Shown in pieces: positions 52,405-61,022 of a DNA stretch of 64,000 nt. Every line of letters starts with the position of its first letter. Position 1 is the stretch's first letter. Made by a program: the position numbers and the translations under genes. Origin of the DNA: Micromonospora nigra (lineage in GTDB: Bacteria; Actinomycetota; Actinomycetes; Mycobacteriales; Micromonosporaceae); assembly GCF_900091585.1 (NCBI RefSeq), contig NZ_FMHT01000003.1, forward strand, positions 2,905,501-2,969,500. Reading direction: 5' to 3'. A model generated the notes under the pieces. That model saw only the letters and a list, made by a program, of their open reading frames with translations. It did no database searches and was not told where the DNA came from.

Positions 52405-53037
52405 ATGACCTCCTACCGCGACCGCGCCGAGGCGGGGCAGGTCCTCGCCGACCGGCTGACCGCCCTGATCGGGCAGACGGACGTCGTCGTCCTGGGGCTG
52501 GTACGCGGCGGCGTGCCCGTCGCCCGCGTCGTCGCCGAGCGGCTCGACGTGCCGCTGGACGTGCTGGTCGTCCGCAAGCTCGGGATGCCCTCGGCCCCCG
52601 AGGTCGCGTTCGGGGCGCTGGGCCCGGACGGGGTGCGCGTGCTCAACGACATGGTGGCGAGCCAGCTCTCCCCCTCCGACATCGCCGACGTCCAGCGGCG
52701 GGAACAGGCCGAACTGGAACGGCGGGAGAAGCGCTACCGGGCCGGCCGTGCACCGCTCGACCTGTCCGGCCGTACGGCAGTGATCGTCGACGACGGGCTG
52801 GCCACGGGGGCCACCGCTCGCGCCGCCGTCCAGGTGGCCCGCCACCTCGGGGCCCGCCGGGTGGTGGTGGCCGTACCGGTGGGCGCCCAGCAGGCGTACG
52901 AGATGCTGGTCGCGGAGGCCGACCAGGTGGTCTGTGCGCAACGGCCGCCGGACTTCGGTGCCGTCGGGGCGTACTACGACGACTTCCACGAGGTTTCCGA
53001 CGACGAGGTGACCGAGGCGCTGACCGCTACCGCGTGA
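52405..53037 (+). CDS. Phosphoribosyltransferase family protein
   Basis: A 210-aa type I phosphoribosyltransferase-fold protein. VLGLVRGGVPVARVVAERLDVPLDVLVVRKLGMP is the N-terminal region, and AVIVDDGLATGATARAAV is the PRPP-binding motif. This COG1926-like group has uncertain activity. It lies three bases after the GT-like gene, so they are probably co-transcribed. Confidence 0.85.
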   Translation: MTSYRDRAEAGQVLADRLTALIGQTDVVVLGLVRGGVPVARVVAERLDVPLDVLVVRKLGMPSAPEVAFGALGPDGVRVLNDMVASQLSPSDIADVQRREQAELERREKRYRAGRAPLDLSGRTAVIVDDGLATGATARAAVQVARHLGARRVVVAVPVGAQQAYEMLVAEADQVVCAQRPPDFGAVGAYYDDFHEVSDDEVTEALTATA

Positions 53038-53059
53038 GTGGACCGGGTACCGTCGGGTG

Positions 53060-53458
53060 ATGAGCCTGACCTGTCCCAAGTGTCACGGAGAAATGCGCCA
53101 GTACGAACGCAGTGGCGTCGTCATCGACCAGTGCGGCGAGTGCCGCGGGATCTTCCTGGACCGGGGCGAGCTGGAGAAGCTGTTCGAGGCCGAGGCCAAC
53201 TGGAACCGGCAGCACACCCCGGCTCCGGCCCCCGCCGGCCCGCCCGGCCAGCAGGGTGGCTACCCGCCGCCGCCTCCGCCACCGGCCCCGCACCAGCCGG
53301 GCTACGGCACGGTCCCCCCGCCCCCGCCGCCCGCGCACGGCTACCCGCCGGCCCCGGCGCCGGCCTACGGCGGCCACGGACAGCAGCACCACGGCTACCA
53401 CGGGCACTACCGGCGCAAGAAGAAGCACAAGGGTTTCCTCGACGAGATGTTCGGCTGA
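53060..53458 (+). CDS. TFIIB-type zinc ribbon protein with proline-rich tail
   Basis: A 132-aa protein. The N-terminal zinc ribbon LTCPKCHGEMRQYERSGVVIDQCGECRGIFLDRGELEKL has two CxxC pairs. A proline/glycine/histidine-rich low-complexity middle (YPPPPPPPAPHQPGYG) leads to a basic C-terminus (HYRRKKKHKGFLDEMFG). Such small TFIIB-zinc-ribbon proteins are widespread and uncharacterised. ATG 53060 lies next to GTG 53057; either is possible. A hairpin follows. Confidence 0.85.
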   Translation: MSLTCPKCHGEMRQYERSGVVIDQCGECRGIFLDRGELEKLFEAEANWNRQHTPAPAPAGPPGQQGGYPPPPPPPAPHQPGYGTVPPPPPPAHGYPPAPAPAYGGHGQQHHGYHGHYRRKKKHKGFLDEMFG

Positions 53459-53466
53459 GCCGCTCG

Positions 53467-53505
53467 GCCGGCGACCGGGGCCGCGACGACCGGCCCGGTC
53501 GCCGG
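53467..53505. terminator. Bidirectional hairpin terminator after dnaB and the zinc-ribbon gene
   Basis: GCCGGCGACCGGGGCCG-like left arm and CGGCCCGGTCGCCGGC-like right arm pair over about 16 bases with one bulged base, between the convergent zinc-ribbon and dnaB stops. Confidence 0.65.
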
Positions 53506-53766
53506 CCGCGCTGCTACCGCGGCCACCTGGCGTAGCCGGCGCCGATGAACAACCTCGTCAGCAGGTGCGGCATTCCTGGCAGGTCAGACGATGGCCATGT
53601 CCACGAAGCGCGACAGGTGCAACTGGGCGGCGACCGTCACCGTGTCTGTCGGGCCGTTCCGGTGCTTGGCGACGATGAAGTCCGCCTCCCCGGCCCGGGG
53701 TGACTCCTTGTCGTAGTAGTCGTCGCGGTGCAGCAGGATGACAACGTCGGCATCCTGCTCGATCGA

Positions 53767-55133
53767 GTTGTGTGCGGCTATGCCGTTGGCGACGAAGTTG
53801 TGCTTGCCGAGGACCGTGGCATCGAAGACGTCCCGCTCGCCGATCGACTCGATGGAGACGATCTCGTCCCAGAAGATGTCGTTCGTAGCGTGCAGGTCCA
53901 GGTCGGCGGAGTCGAGGATCCGAGCGACACTCGCCAGCCGGGAGCGGCTGGGTGCATGTTTCCGGAGCGTGCTCCCGCAGAGCTGGATGCCGACTGCCTC
54001 GGCGGACTCGCGATGACTCATCCCTCTGTCGACGAGTACCTCGCGAACCCGGTCCCAGACTCCGCGCGGGACGGTGTCGACGTTCGTGGTGCTGCTCGTC
54101 AGCTCCAGAGCGGCGAGCAGCCGGTGACAGTTGGCCGATCGCTGGCCGTGCACGCCGATCTCACGCAGGAACCGCAGTTGGTCGTCCCGGCCGGAGACAT
54201 CGAGCGTGTACTGCGGACGGTTCCTGGCCACCGGCACCGTCTTCAGGCGCGCGGTGATGCCGTACCTGAGCAGAAGGCGTGTGAGGTCCTCCAGCAGGCG
54301 GCGACTCGTGGAGGAGTAGTGGATTCGTCCGCCGCGCCCGGTCTTGTTGACGTGGACACACCCGGCTGTCGCCCACAGATGCCGGAGGAAGAGTGTGAGC
54401 TGCTTCTTGGGCAGGCCGAACACTGGCTGTGGCACGAACTTCTCATGCGACCTGAGGCCGAACAGGCCGAACCCGTCGAGCCACTTCGCGATCGGGTTCC
54501 GTCGACCCCGGGCGAGCCGCTGGGGAGCGGGAAGCCTGAGGGTCGTCACCCGGGCGGTGGCGTGGTCGTCCGGGCGGCGTGGTCGTCCCGGGCGGCGTGG
54601 TCGTCCCGGGCGGCGTGGTCGTCCCGGGCGGCGTGGTCGTCCCGGGCGGCGTGGTCGTCCCGGGCGGCGGTGATGCCGAAATGCTCGGCAGCCTCGGCCA
54701 CCGCCTGCAGGTTCGCCTCGTCGACGCTGGCGTAGCGAACGGGCTGCCGACGGACGAACGATCCGGCACCCAGCAGATGTGCCAGGAGCACCACTTCAGC
54801 CTCGGCCATGGGTCTGACGGCCAATGGCGACGGCAGGTGCCGAGGCGCCGCGAGACGAGTGCCGGGGGTCAACTCTCCGAGCGGCAGCCAGCCCGCGAAG
54901 GTGAGGAAGGGATGGTTCGTCGTCGCCTCGATCTGCTTACCCGAGGCCAGAGTCATGCGGAACACCTCCCGGTGGCCGCTCGGGAAGACGTGCGTCAGTG
55001 TTCTGGGGACGTAGCGCAGGCTCTCGTCCAGGGCCCACACAGGTACGTCTCTCGCACCTTCGGCCAGGAGTTGGCCGAGGGTCACCTCGGAGTTGTCGTC
55101 AGCCCGAACGAGCCTTGTCCCCGCCACCAGGCA
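53767..55133 (-). mobile_element. DnaB intein with LAGLIDADG-type region, catalytic Asp to Ala twice
   Basis: The intein begins at CLVAGTRLVRADD (block A) directly after DLRESG and ends with GIAAHN before SIEQD, the same insertion point as other DnaB inteins. Block B ATTNHPFLT, block F DVFDATVLGKHNFVANGI and block G AAHN are intact, so splicing chemistry looks normal. Block C reads LLAHLLGAGSF and block E FLRHLWATAGCV, where Asp is expected before the G, so the homing endonuclease should be inactive. Its 1367 bases are one short of 456 codons, matching the single-base frameshift in the repeat run it contains. Confidence 0.88.
54560..54666. repeat. 18-bp tandem repeat in the intein, five full copies plus one 17-mer
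   Basis: GCGTGGTCGTCCCGGGCG is repeated perfectly from 54577 to 54666. The copy at 54560-54576 lacks one C and is the site of the frameshift. On the coding strand the unit encodes DDHAAR, lying between EHFGITAA and the RVTTLRLPAP segment of the endonuclease domain. Other DnaB inteins, as far as I recall, have only one such unit here. Confidence 0.9.
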
Positions 55134-56499
55134 CCCTGATTCCCGCAGATCGGACAACTGGGGTCGCTTGTCGGTGCGTTGCTCCGGGCCACGGTTCAGC
55201 TGACTGACCGCGATGACCGGGCACTCGACCTCCTTGGCGAGCAGCTTCAGGCCCCGGGACAGGTCCGCGACCTCCTGCTGGCGGCTCTCGGTGCGCTTGG
55301 GCGAGGTCATCAGCTGGAGGTAGTCGACGACGATCAGCTTGAGGTCGTGCCGCTGCTTGAGCCGGCGGGCCTTCGCCCGGATCTCCATCAGGTTCATGCT
55401 CGGTGTGTCGTCCACGAACAGTGGAGCCTCGCTGATCTCGCCCATGCAGCGGGCGAGCTTCGTCCAGTCGTCGTCGGAGAGCTGCCCGCTGCGCAGCACG
55501 TGCAGGGGCACGCGGGCCTCGGCGGAGAGCAACCGCATGACGATCTCCACCTTGCTCATTTCGAGGGAGAAGATCGCTGCCGCCTGGTTCGCCCGGATCG
55601 CGGCGTTTCTGGCGAAGTCCATGCTCGCCGTCGACTTACCGAGACCCGGGCGGCCCGCCACGATGATGAGCTGCCCGGCGTGCAGGCCGTTGAGCAACCG
55701 GTCGAGGTCGGTGAAGCCGGTCGGCACGCCGGTCATCATGCCGCCCTGGGCACCGACGGCCTCGATCTCGTCCAGCGTGGGTTGCAGCATGTCGGCGAGG
55801 ACGGCGAAGTCCTCGCTGACCCGGCGTTCGGTGACGTCGTACACGGCCTGCTGGGCGAGGTCGACGACGTCGTCGACGTCCCGGGGGCCGCCGCCCGAGG
55901 TGCCGTAGCCGAGCTGCACGATCCGGGTGCCCGCCTCCACGAGGCGGCGCAGCACGGCCCGCTCGCTGACGATCCGCGCATAGTAGGCGGCGTTGGCGGC
56001 GGTGGGCACGCTGGCGATCAGGGTGTGCAGGTAGGGCGCCCCGCCGATCCGGGCCAGGTCACCGCTGTCGGTCAGGGCCGCGGCGACGGTGATCGGGTCG
56101 GCGGGCTCGCCTCGGCCGTAGATGTCCAGGATCGTGTCGAAGACAGTGGCGTGCACCGGCCGGTAGAAGTCGTTGGTCTTGAGGATCTCGACGACGTCGG
56201 CGATCGCGTCCTTCGACAGCAGCATGCCGCCCAGGACGCACTGCTCGGCGGCGACGTCCTGCGGCGGGGTCTTGTCGAACTGACCGTCGCGGGGGGTGGG
56301 CGGCTGTCCACCGCCGGCCCGCGAGTCAGCCCGCATGTCATCGGTGACCGACACCGGGCCCCCCTCCACTGCGTCGGATCGGTCCGGGCACACCGCCCGG
56401 GTGGGACAACTCCGTCCGGCCGTCGCGCGGTCGGGGGTCACCACCCGGTAGGCCGAGGGGTAACCATACGGAACCCGAGGTCAGGGCTTCAACAAGGAC

Positions 56500-56640
56500 G
56501 GTGGACAAGCCTCGGGACAACCTGTGGACGACTGTGCACAGGCATGTGCGCAGCCTGTGCACAGGCTGTGGAAAACCGCTGGGGAATTCGAGCGATCAAG
56601 CCGCTGAGCTGCGGGGATGTACCCCACACGCTGTGGACGG
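56500..56640. promoter_or_regulatory. Cluster of DnaA-box-like sites before dnaB
   Basis: TTGTCCACA-like sites, all in one orientation (seen as TGTGGACAA on this strand), lie at 56500-56508, 56523-56531 and 56567-56575 (one mismatch each) and 56632-56640 (two mismatches). Two perfect palindromes sit between them: CTGTGCACAG at 56532-56541 and GCCTGTGCACAGGC at 56553-56566. They occupy the divergent spacer of dnaB and the next gene, suggesting DnaA-linked control. Confidence 0.55.
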
Positions 56641-56746
56641 ATATTCGTCGGGGCCGACCGGCCCGGTTTTCCCGTACTATCTACCGCAAACGGCTACACC
56701 TGGACAGCGGATTGCACTTTCGGTTGAGAAGGGTCACGCTCCGGCC

Positions 56747-58615
56747 GTGAGTTACCGGGACTGGGGGCGCGGAGAGGACGGTCCGCGCCCGCGACGGTCG
56801 ACCGCCCCCTGGGAGGATCCCGATCCGTCCCCGGTCGACGACGAGCCCGCCGAACGCTTTCGCACTCCCAGCCGCCGGCGGGCGATCGAGCGTGGCCAGG
56901 ATGAGCCGGTCGACGAGTACCTGCCGCGCTGGGCCCTGGAGTCGGGCGTCCGGAGCGCCGACGGCGGCGGTCGGCACGCCGCGCCGGACGATGACGATGA
57001 CGACCTCCGCGGCCGACCCCGCTACGGCGGGCGAGGTGCCGTCGAGGCGGCGAATGGGCTGCGACGGGTTGGCGAGACGAGGTGGCGGGAACTGCCCGCG
57101 ATCGGCGCGGCCCCCGAATCCGACCACACCCGCGAGTGGACTCTCGACCGTCCCCAGGAGCAGGGCTACGTGGGTAGCCGCCGGGCGGACGACGACGATC
57201 CCGTCTCCGGGGTGGCCCCGCGCAGTCGGCCGCGCCGTCAGGCGTCCCGTCGTCCCCAGGTGACCTGGTCGGGCCTGGACGACGGCGCGGCTGCCGCGGA
57301 TCGACGGACGCCGGAGGTGGAGCGGCCCACCCGCCGCAGCCGTCGGGCGGGTGCCGAGGAGGAGTCGCAGGCCGCGCCGGCCGACTCGTGGGCACGGGCG
57401 CTCCCGGCCGAGTCGGAGGCGGACCTGTGGCGGCGGACCGGGGAGCCCCGCCCGGTATCGCCCGAACCGGAAGCGGACCCCTGGGCTGCGGGGGGAGCCC
57501 GGGCCCTTTCGTCGCGCCCGGAGGCCGAACCGTGGCGGCCCGCCCGGAAACCCTGGGCCGTCGCGCCGGAAACGGCCTTCGGGGAGGACCGGGCGGCGGA
57601 ACCCGAGCCCCGGTACCGCCCTGCCGTGGATCCCTGGGAGCGGTCGGCCGAACCGAGGGCGATCTCGTCGCGGCCCGAGGTCGACCCGTGGGACGCCTCC
57701 GGGGTGCACACCTGGCAGTCGGCCGACGGGGCGGACCGGTGGGACCGCTCGACGGCGGCCGACCGGTGGGACCAGCCCGACAGCACGGGGCAGTGGGACC
57801 GGCCCGACAGCACCGACCGGTGGGACCGGCCCGACAGCACGGGGCAGTGGGACCAGCCCGGCAGCACCGGGCGGTGGGACCAGCCCGACAGCGCCGGGCG
57901 GTGGCACCGGTACAGCGACGGCGGTGTCGGGGGCGGCAGGTGGGAGGGGTCGGAGCCGCCGCGTTCGGGCGGCGGGTCGGGCACCGGCGACTGGTCGTGG
58001 TCGGGTCGGGACGAATCCGACGGGGAGTTCTGGTCCGGGACCCGCCTCGCGGGCGACGATCCACGCTGGGTCGACGCGCCGTCGAGCGCGCCGCGTTCAC
58101 CTGCGGTGTCGTACTCGGCACCCCGGCCGCATCCGGCGCCACGCCGCTCTGCCGCACCGGTTCCGGCCGCACGGGATGCCAGCATGGCGGCGGTACGGCG
58201 ACGGCTCGACGCCGCGGGGGCGGGTGGATGGAACCGTCGTCTCGAGGACGACCTGCTCGACCCGGATGAGGGCGGTCCGTGGCGACCGCTGCTGTACACC
58301 GCGGCGTGCTACGTGCTGCCCGCGATGGTGGTCTTCGTCTGGCTGCTCACCCTCGACGGGCAGGCACCTGCGGGCTGTGTGACCGACATCAGCGGCGGCG
58401 GTTGCGAGTCGCCACGGACGCGGGCGTTCGGATCGATGCTGGCGGGGCTGCCCCGATTCGGGCTGGCGATGGCGAGCAGCCTGGTGGTGGCGGTGTTGCT
58501 GCGCCGGGTGGGGACGGCTTGGCGGTCGACCACGGTGGCGCTCGCGGCGGCGGTGGTCGGTGGGGGAATGTCCACAGTGATGATCAGTGCCGTCACGGGC
58601 CAACCGATCGGCTGA
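56747..58615 (+). CDS. Repeat-rich protein with C-terminal membrane helices
   Basis: A 622-aa protein. About 510 hydrophilic, strongly charged residues come first, with Trp/Glu/Pro-rich repeats (EADPWAAGG, EAEPWRPAR, EVDPWDASG) and then at least six 8-residue repeats of the type RWDQPDST. Three to four C-terminal helices follow (PLLYTAACYVLPAMVVFVWLLTL, FGLAMASSLVVAVLL, TVALAAAVVGGGMSTVMISAV). No family known. GTG 56747 starts after a long A/T-richer lead and is favoured over the in-frame ATG 56501, whose extra 82 residues overlap the DnaA-box cluster. Confidence 0.65.
   Translation: MSYRDWGRGEDGPRPRRSTAPWEDPDPSPVDDEPAERFRTPSRRRAIERGQDEPVDEYLPRWALESGVRSADGGGRHAAPDDDDDDLRGRPRYGGRGAVEAANGLRRVGETRWRELPAIGAAPESDHTREWTLDRPQEQGYVGSRRADDDDPVSGVAPRSRPRRQASRRPQVTWSGLDDGAAAADRRTPEVERPTRRSRRAGAEEESQAAPADSWARALPAESEADLWRRTGEPRPVSPEPEADPWAAGGARALSSRPEAEPWRPARKPWAVAPETAFGEDRAAEPEPRYRPAVDPWERSAEPRAISSRPEVDPWDASGVHTWQSADGADRWDRSTAADRWDQPDSTGQWDRPDSTDRWDRPDSTGQWDQPGSTGRWDQPDSAGRWHRYSDGGVGGGRWEGSEPPRSGGGSGTGDWSWSGRDESDGEFWSGTRLAGDDPRWVDAPSSAPRSPAVSYSAPRPHPAPRRSAAPVPAARDASMAAVRRRLDAAGAGGWNRRLEDDLLDPDEGGPWRPLLYTAACYVLPAMVVFVWLLTLDGQAPAGCVTDISGGGCESPRTRAFGSMLAGLPRFGLAMASSLVVAVLLRRVGTAWRSTTVALAAAVVGGGMSTVMISAVTGQPIG
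57736..57904. repeat. 24-bp tandem repeats encoding RWDQPDST-type octapeptides
   Basis: About six imperfect 24-base units encode D/G-R/Q-W-D-Q/R-P-D/G-S-T. The unit count should be read as approximate because copies diverge at both ends. They lie in the cytoplasmic part of the preceding membrane protein. Confidence 0.75.
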
Positions 58616-58700
58616 CATCCGGCAGGCGGACCCTCATCGCCCGCTTGGATGCCCGGCCTCGCCGGCCGGGTCCGTCTGATCGGCTTGCAGATGACGAATG

Positions 58701-58740
58701 CGACAGGGCCCGCACCGGTGATTCGGTGCGGGCCCTGTCG
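58701..58740. terminator. Perfect 17-bp bidirectional terminator
   Basis: CGACAGGGCCCGCACCG at 58701-58717 is exactly complementary to 58724-58740 with loop GTGATT, between the convergent repeat-protein and rplI stops. Confidence 0.85.
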
Positions 58741-58758
58741 TGGTGTTTGCTGGCGGTG

Positions 58759-59205
58759 TCAGCCCTGAACGACGTGAAGGTCGAACTTGGCGGTCACCTC
58801 GGGGTGCAGCTTGATCCGCACCGGGTAGGAGCCGATCGACTTGATGTGACCGGGCACCTCCAGCCGACGGCGGTCGAGGGTCGGGCCGCCGGCGGCCTTG
58901 ACGGCGTCGACGATCTCGGCCGGGGTGACCGAGCCGAAGAGCCGACCACCGTCGCCGGCGCGGGCCTTCAGGTTGACCTTGAGACCTTCGAGCTGGTCCT
59001 TGACCTCGGTGGCGTGGCCCAGGTCGCGGATCTCGCGGGCCGAGCGGGCCCGCTTGATGACCGTGACCTGCTTTTCCGCGCCCTTGGTCCAGGCGATCGC
59101 GAAGCCCTGCGGCAGCAGGTAGTTACGGCCGAAGCCGTCCTTCACCTCGACGATGTCGCCGGGGGCACCGAGACCGGAAACTTCCTGGGTCAGGATGATC
59201 TTCAT
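58759..59205 (-). CDS. rplI: 50S ribosomal protein L9
   Basis: A 148-aa L9: MKIILTQEVSGLGAPGDIVEVKDGFGRNYLLPQGFA is the conserved N-domain, followed by the long connecting helix and the C-domain (LFGSVTPAEIVDAVKAAGGPTLDRRRLEVPGHIKSIGSYPVRIKLHPEV). Last gene of the rpsF-ssb-rpsR-rplI operon, starting 14 bases after rpsR; a strong terminator follows. Confidence 0.98.
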   Translation of the reverse strand: MKIILTQEVSGLGAPGDIVEVKDGFGRNYLLPQGFAIAWTKGAEKQVTVIKRARSAREIRDLGHATEVKDQLEGLKVNLKARAGDGGRLFGSVTPAEIVDAVKAAGGPTLDRRRLEVPGHIKSIGSYPVRIKLHPEVTAKFDLHVVQG

Positions 59206-59219
59206 GTCGGTGCCTCCTC

Positions 59220-59459
59220 TCAGCGGGCCGTCGCCGTGTACGGCAGGAGCGCCATCTCACGGGCGTTCTTGACCGCACGGGCGATCTGCCGCTGCTGCTG
59301 CGAGGTCACGCCGGTCACCCGGCGAGCGCGGATCTTGCCGCGGTCGGAGATGAACTTGCGCAGCAGCGCGGTGTCCTTGTAGTCGATGTAGGTGATCCCG
59401 TCCTTGTCGAGCGGGTTCACCTTCTTCTTCGGCTTGCGAAGTGCCGCAGCCTTGGCCAT
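59220..59459 (-). CDS. rpsR: 30S ribosomal protein S18 (cysteine-free type)
   Basis: A 79-aa S18: [54 protein letters not shown] is typical. At the N-terminus, where many S18 proteins carry a CxxC zinc motif (KKVCPFC), this one reads [11 protein letters not shown], and there is no cysteine at all. It is therefore of the zinc-independent C-minus form. ATG 59459 has GGAG upstream. It lies 41 bases after ssb in the same operon. Confidence 0.97.
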   Translation of the reverse strand: MAKAAALRKPKKKVNPLDKDGITYIDYKDTALLRKFISDRGKIRARRVTGVTSQQQRQIARAVKNAREMALLPYTATAR

Positions 59460-59500
59460 TGCTCGTGCTCCTGGTTTGCGATCGCGGGCGCTCGGCGCCA

Positions 59501-60013
59501 TTAGAACGGAGGCTCCTCATCAAAGTTTCCGCCACCCGAACGGGAGGGGGCCGGGGCCGCAGAGGCCCAGGGGTCGTCGAAGTTGCCTCCGCCGCCGCCC
59601 TGGCCACCACCGCCACCACCACCGAAGCCGCCGCCACCGCCACCGGAGCGGGACATCTTCTGCACCTTCGCCGTGGCGTAGCGCAGCGACGGGCCGATCT
59701 CGTCGACCTCAAGCTCGATGACGGTGCGCTTCTCGCCCTCGCGGGTCTCGTAGGACCGCTGCTTGAGCCGGCCCGACACGATCACCCGGGCGCCACGCTG
59801 CAGCGACTCGGCGACGTGTTCGGCGGCCTGCCGCCAGACGGTGCACGAGAGGAACAACGGCTCGCCGTCCTTCCACTCGCCGGACGCCTTGTCCATGAAC
59901 CGGGGCGTCGAAGCGACCCGGAACTTGGCGACCGCAGCCCCGGAGGGGGTGAACCGCAACTCGGGGTCATCGGTCAGGTTGCCGATGACCGTGATGGTGG
60001 TGTCTCCTGCCAT
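59501..60013 (-). CDS. ssb: Single-stranded DNA-binding protein
   Basis: A 170-aa SSB. The OB fold ([92 protein letters not shown]) is followed by a glycine-rich linker ([18 protein letters not shown]) and the acidic tip DEEPPF that binds partner proteins. ATG 60013 has GAGGAG upstream; the TTG at 60019 is not needed. Second gene of the rpsF operon. Confidence 0.97.
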   Translation of the reverse strand: MAGDTTITVIGNLTDDPELRFTPSGAAVAKFRVASTPRFMDKASGEWKDGEPLFLSCTVWRQAAEHVAESLQRGARVIVSGRLKQRSYETREGEKRTVIELEVDEIGPSLRYATAKVQKMSRSGGGGGGFGGGGGGGQGGGGGNFDDPWASAAPAPSRSGGGNFDEEPPF

Positions 60014-60114
60014 GACCAACTCCTCGCGCGCTCATCAGTTCTGCCGTACAGGTTCTCAGAACCCTCCGACAGCCCAGACGAGGCTGATCCGGGTGGAACC
60101 GGGGGTGGGAATGC

Positions 60115-60405
60115 TCAGCGCATCTCCGGCCGAAGGACCTTGGTGCGCAGCACCGACTCGTTGAGTCGCAGCTGACGGTCCAGCTCGGCCACCGCAGCAG
60201 GCGTCGCCTGCAGGTCGATGACGGCGTAGATGCCCTCAGCCTTCTTGTTGATCTCGTACGCGAGGCGCCGGCGGCCCCACACGTCGGTCTTCTCCACCGA
60301 GCCACCCGCGGTCCGGATCACGTTCAGGTACGTGTCGAGCGACGGGGCGACGGTGCGCTCCTCGAGGCTGGGGTCGAGGATCACCATGATCTCGTAATGA
60401 CGCAA
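60115..60405 (-). CDS. rpsF: 30S ribosomal protein S6
   Basis: A 96-aa S6: [65 protein letters not shown] is diagnostic. It starts at TTG 60405, set by GGAGG about ten bases upstream and by the absence of ATG or GTG in frame. First gene of the operon; its leader can fold over the ribosome site (next entry). Confidence 0.97.
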   Translation of the reverse strand: MRHYEIMVILDPSLEERTVAPSLDTYLNVIRTAGGSVEKTDVWGRRRLAYEINKKAEGIYAVIDLQATPAAVAELDRQLRLNESVLRTKVLRPEMR

Positions 60406-60415
60406 GACGTGCTCA

Positions 60416-60458
60416 CCTCCTGTGGGCTAAGCGGCCACGGTCCTTCCGTGGCAGGAGG
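60416..60458 (-). promoter_or_regulatory. rpsF leader structure, S6:S18-type autoregulatory candidate
   Basis: On the transcribed strand CCTCCTG (60458-60452) pairs with CAGGAGG (60422-60416), which contains the rpsF Shine-Dalgarno. Inside is a 6-bp hairpin CCACGG-AAGGA-CCGTGG (60451-60435), followed at once by a 12-base bulge beginning CCG (60434-60423). A hairpin next to a bulged CCG, with the ribosome site in the outer stem, is the arrangement described for S6:S18-binding leaders. Binding would repress the operon when the S6:S18 pair is in excess. Confidence 0.7.
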
Positions 60459-60582
60459 TCGTGCGTCGTGGCCCGTCCCGCACCGGGGGAACCCGGCCGG
60501 GTGCGGACAACCGGACCAGGATACCCGGTCCGGACGATCATCTCCGGGCAGGTCGTGCCCACCGGGCCGGCGGAAGGACAAG

Positions 60583-60685
60583 AGCCCGGCGCGAACGAGG
60601 GCCCGGCGCGGACAAGAACCCGGCGCGAACGAGAGCCCGGCGCGAACGAGGGCCCGGCCGACGTCGCTGTCGGCGCGGGCCCTCG
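60583..60685. repeat. 17-bp tandem repeat (four copies) followed by a hairpin
   Basis: AGCCCGGCGCGAACGAG-type units fill 60583-60650. A long hairpin follows: CGAGGGCCCGGCCGAC at 60647-60662 pairs with 60669-60685 with one bulged base. The region is the spacer between the divergent rpsF and nfo genes (60406-61022); apart from this and the rpsF leader it shows only an A/T-richer patch at about 60780-60870, a likely promoter area. Confidence 0.75.
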
Positions 60686-61022
60686 TCACGAGGCCGCGGG
60701 GCGTCCCGTCCGCATTCCTTGGGTGGGACCTGGGGAGGAACGACCACACCGATGAGGTTGGACCGGAGACGCCCCGCGGAGCTTTATGGTGTTGTTACCC
60801 GACGTTACATCGGAACTTGGTGCTTCAGTGAGTAAAGCAGAGAATTTCCGACAAATTTCTCGTTCCCCAGGTGCCGGGCGGACCGGAGCGCCGGCTCGTC
60901 CGAAACGCCGACCGTCGATCCCACCCGGTACAACGAAGCCCCGCCCACCGGGTGACGCCGACGCTCCGACGCGGGCGGTGGGGGCACCCCGGCTGTCGGG
61001 CCGGCGACGTAGGCTCGCCTGC

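Larger units (their letters stand above)
53584..56354 (-). pseudogene. dnaB: Replicative DNA helicase DnaB with intein; reading frame broken by one base
   Basis: Hexameric replicative helicase. The N-extein has PPQDVAAEQCVLGGMLLS, Walker A GRPGLGKST, SLEMSK, VVDYLQLM and DLRESG; the C-extein resumes SIEQDADVVILLHRDDYYD and ends SRFVDMAIV. GTG 56354 follows GGAGGGG. The frame from 56354 stops at 54546 and the remainder lies in another frame to 53584. The shift falls in an 18-bp repeat run, in a 17-base unit at 54560-54576; one extra C near 54570 restores a 923-aa precursor, 467 aa after splicing. Because DnaB is essential, a sequencing or assembly error is as likely as a true lesion. Confidence 0.85.

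Noticed and set aside
50767..53079. 770-codon minus-strand frame across the GT-like and phosphoribosyltransferase genes
   Set aside because: Low-complexity G/R/E-rich product, antisense to two genes with clear helices and a PRPP motif.
54560..54666. CRISPR-like array
   Set aside because: Units are contiguous without spacers and lie in a coding region.
54443..54769. Third frame through the dnaB repeat giving PPGTTTPPGTTT repeats
   Set aside because: Only an alternate reading of the 18-bp repeat; both flanks match intein sequence in other frames.
57736..57904. CRISPR-like array
   Set aside because: Head-to-tail coding repeats without unique spacers.
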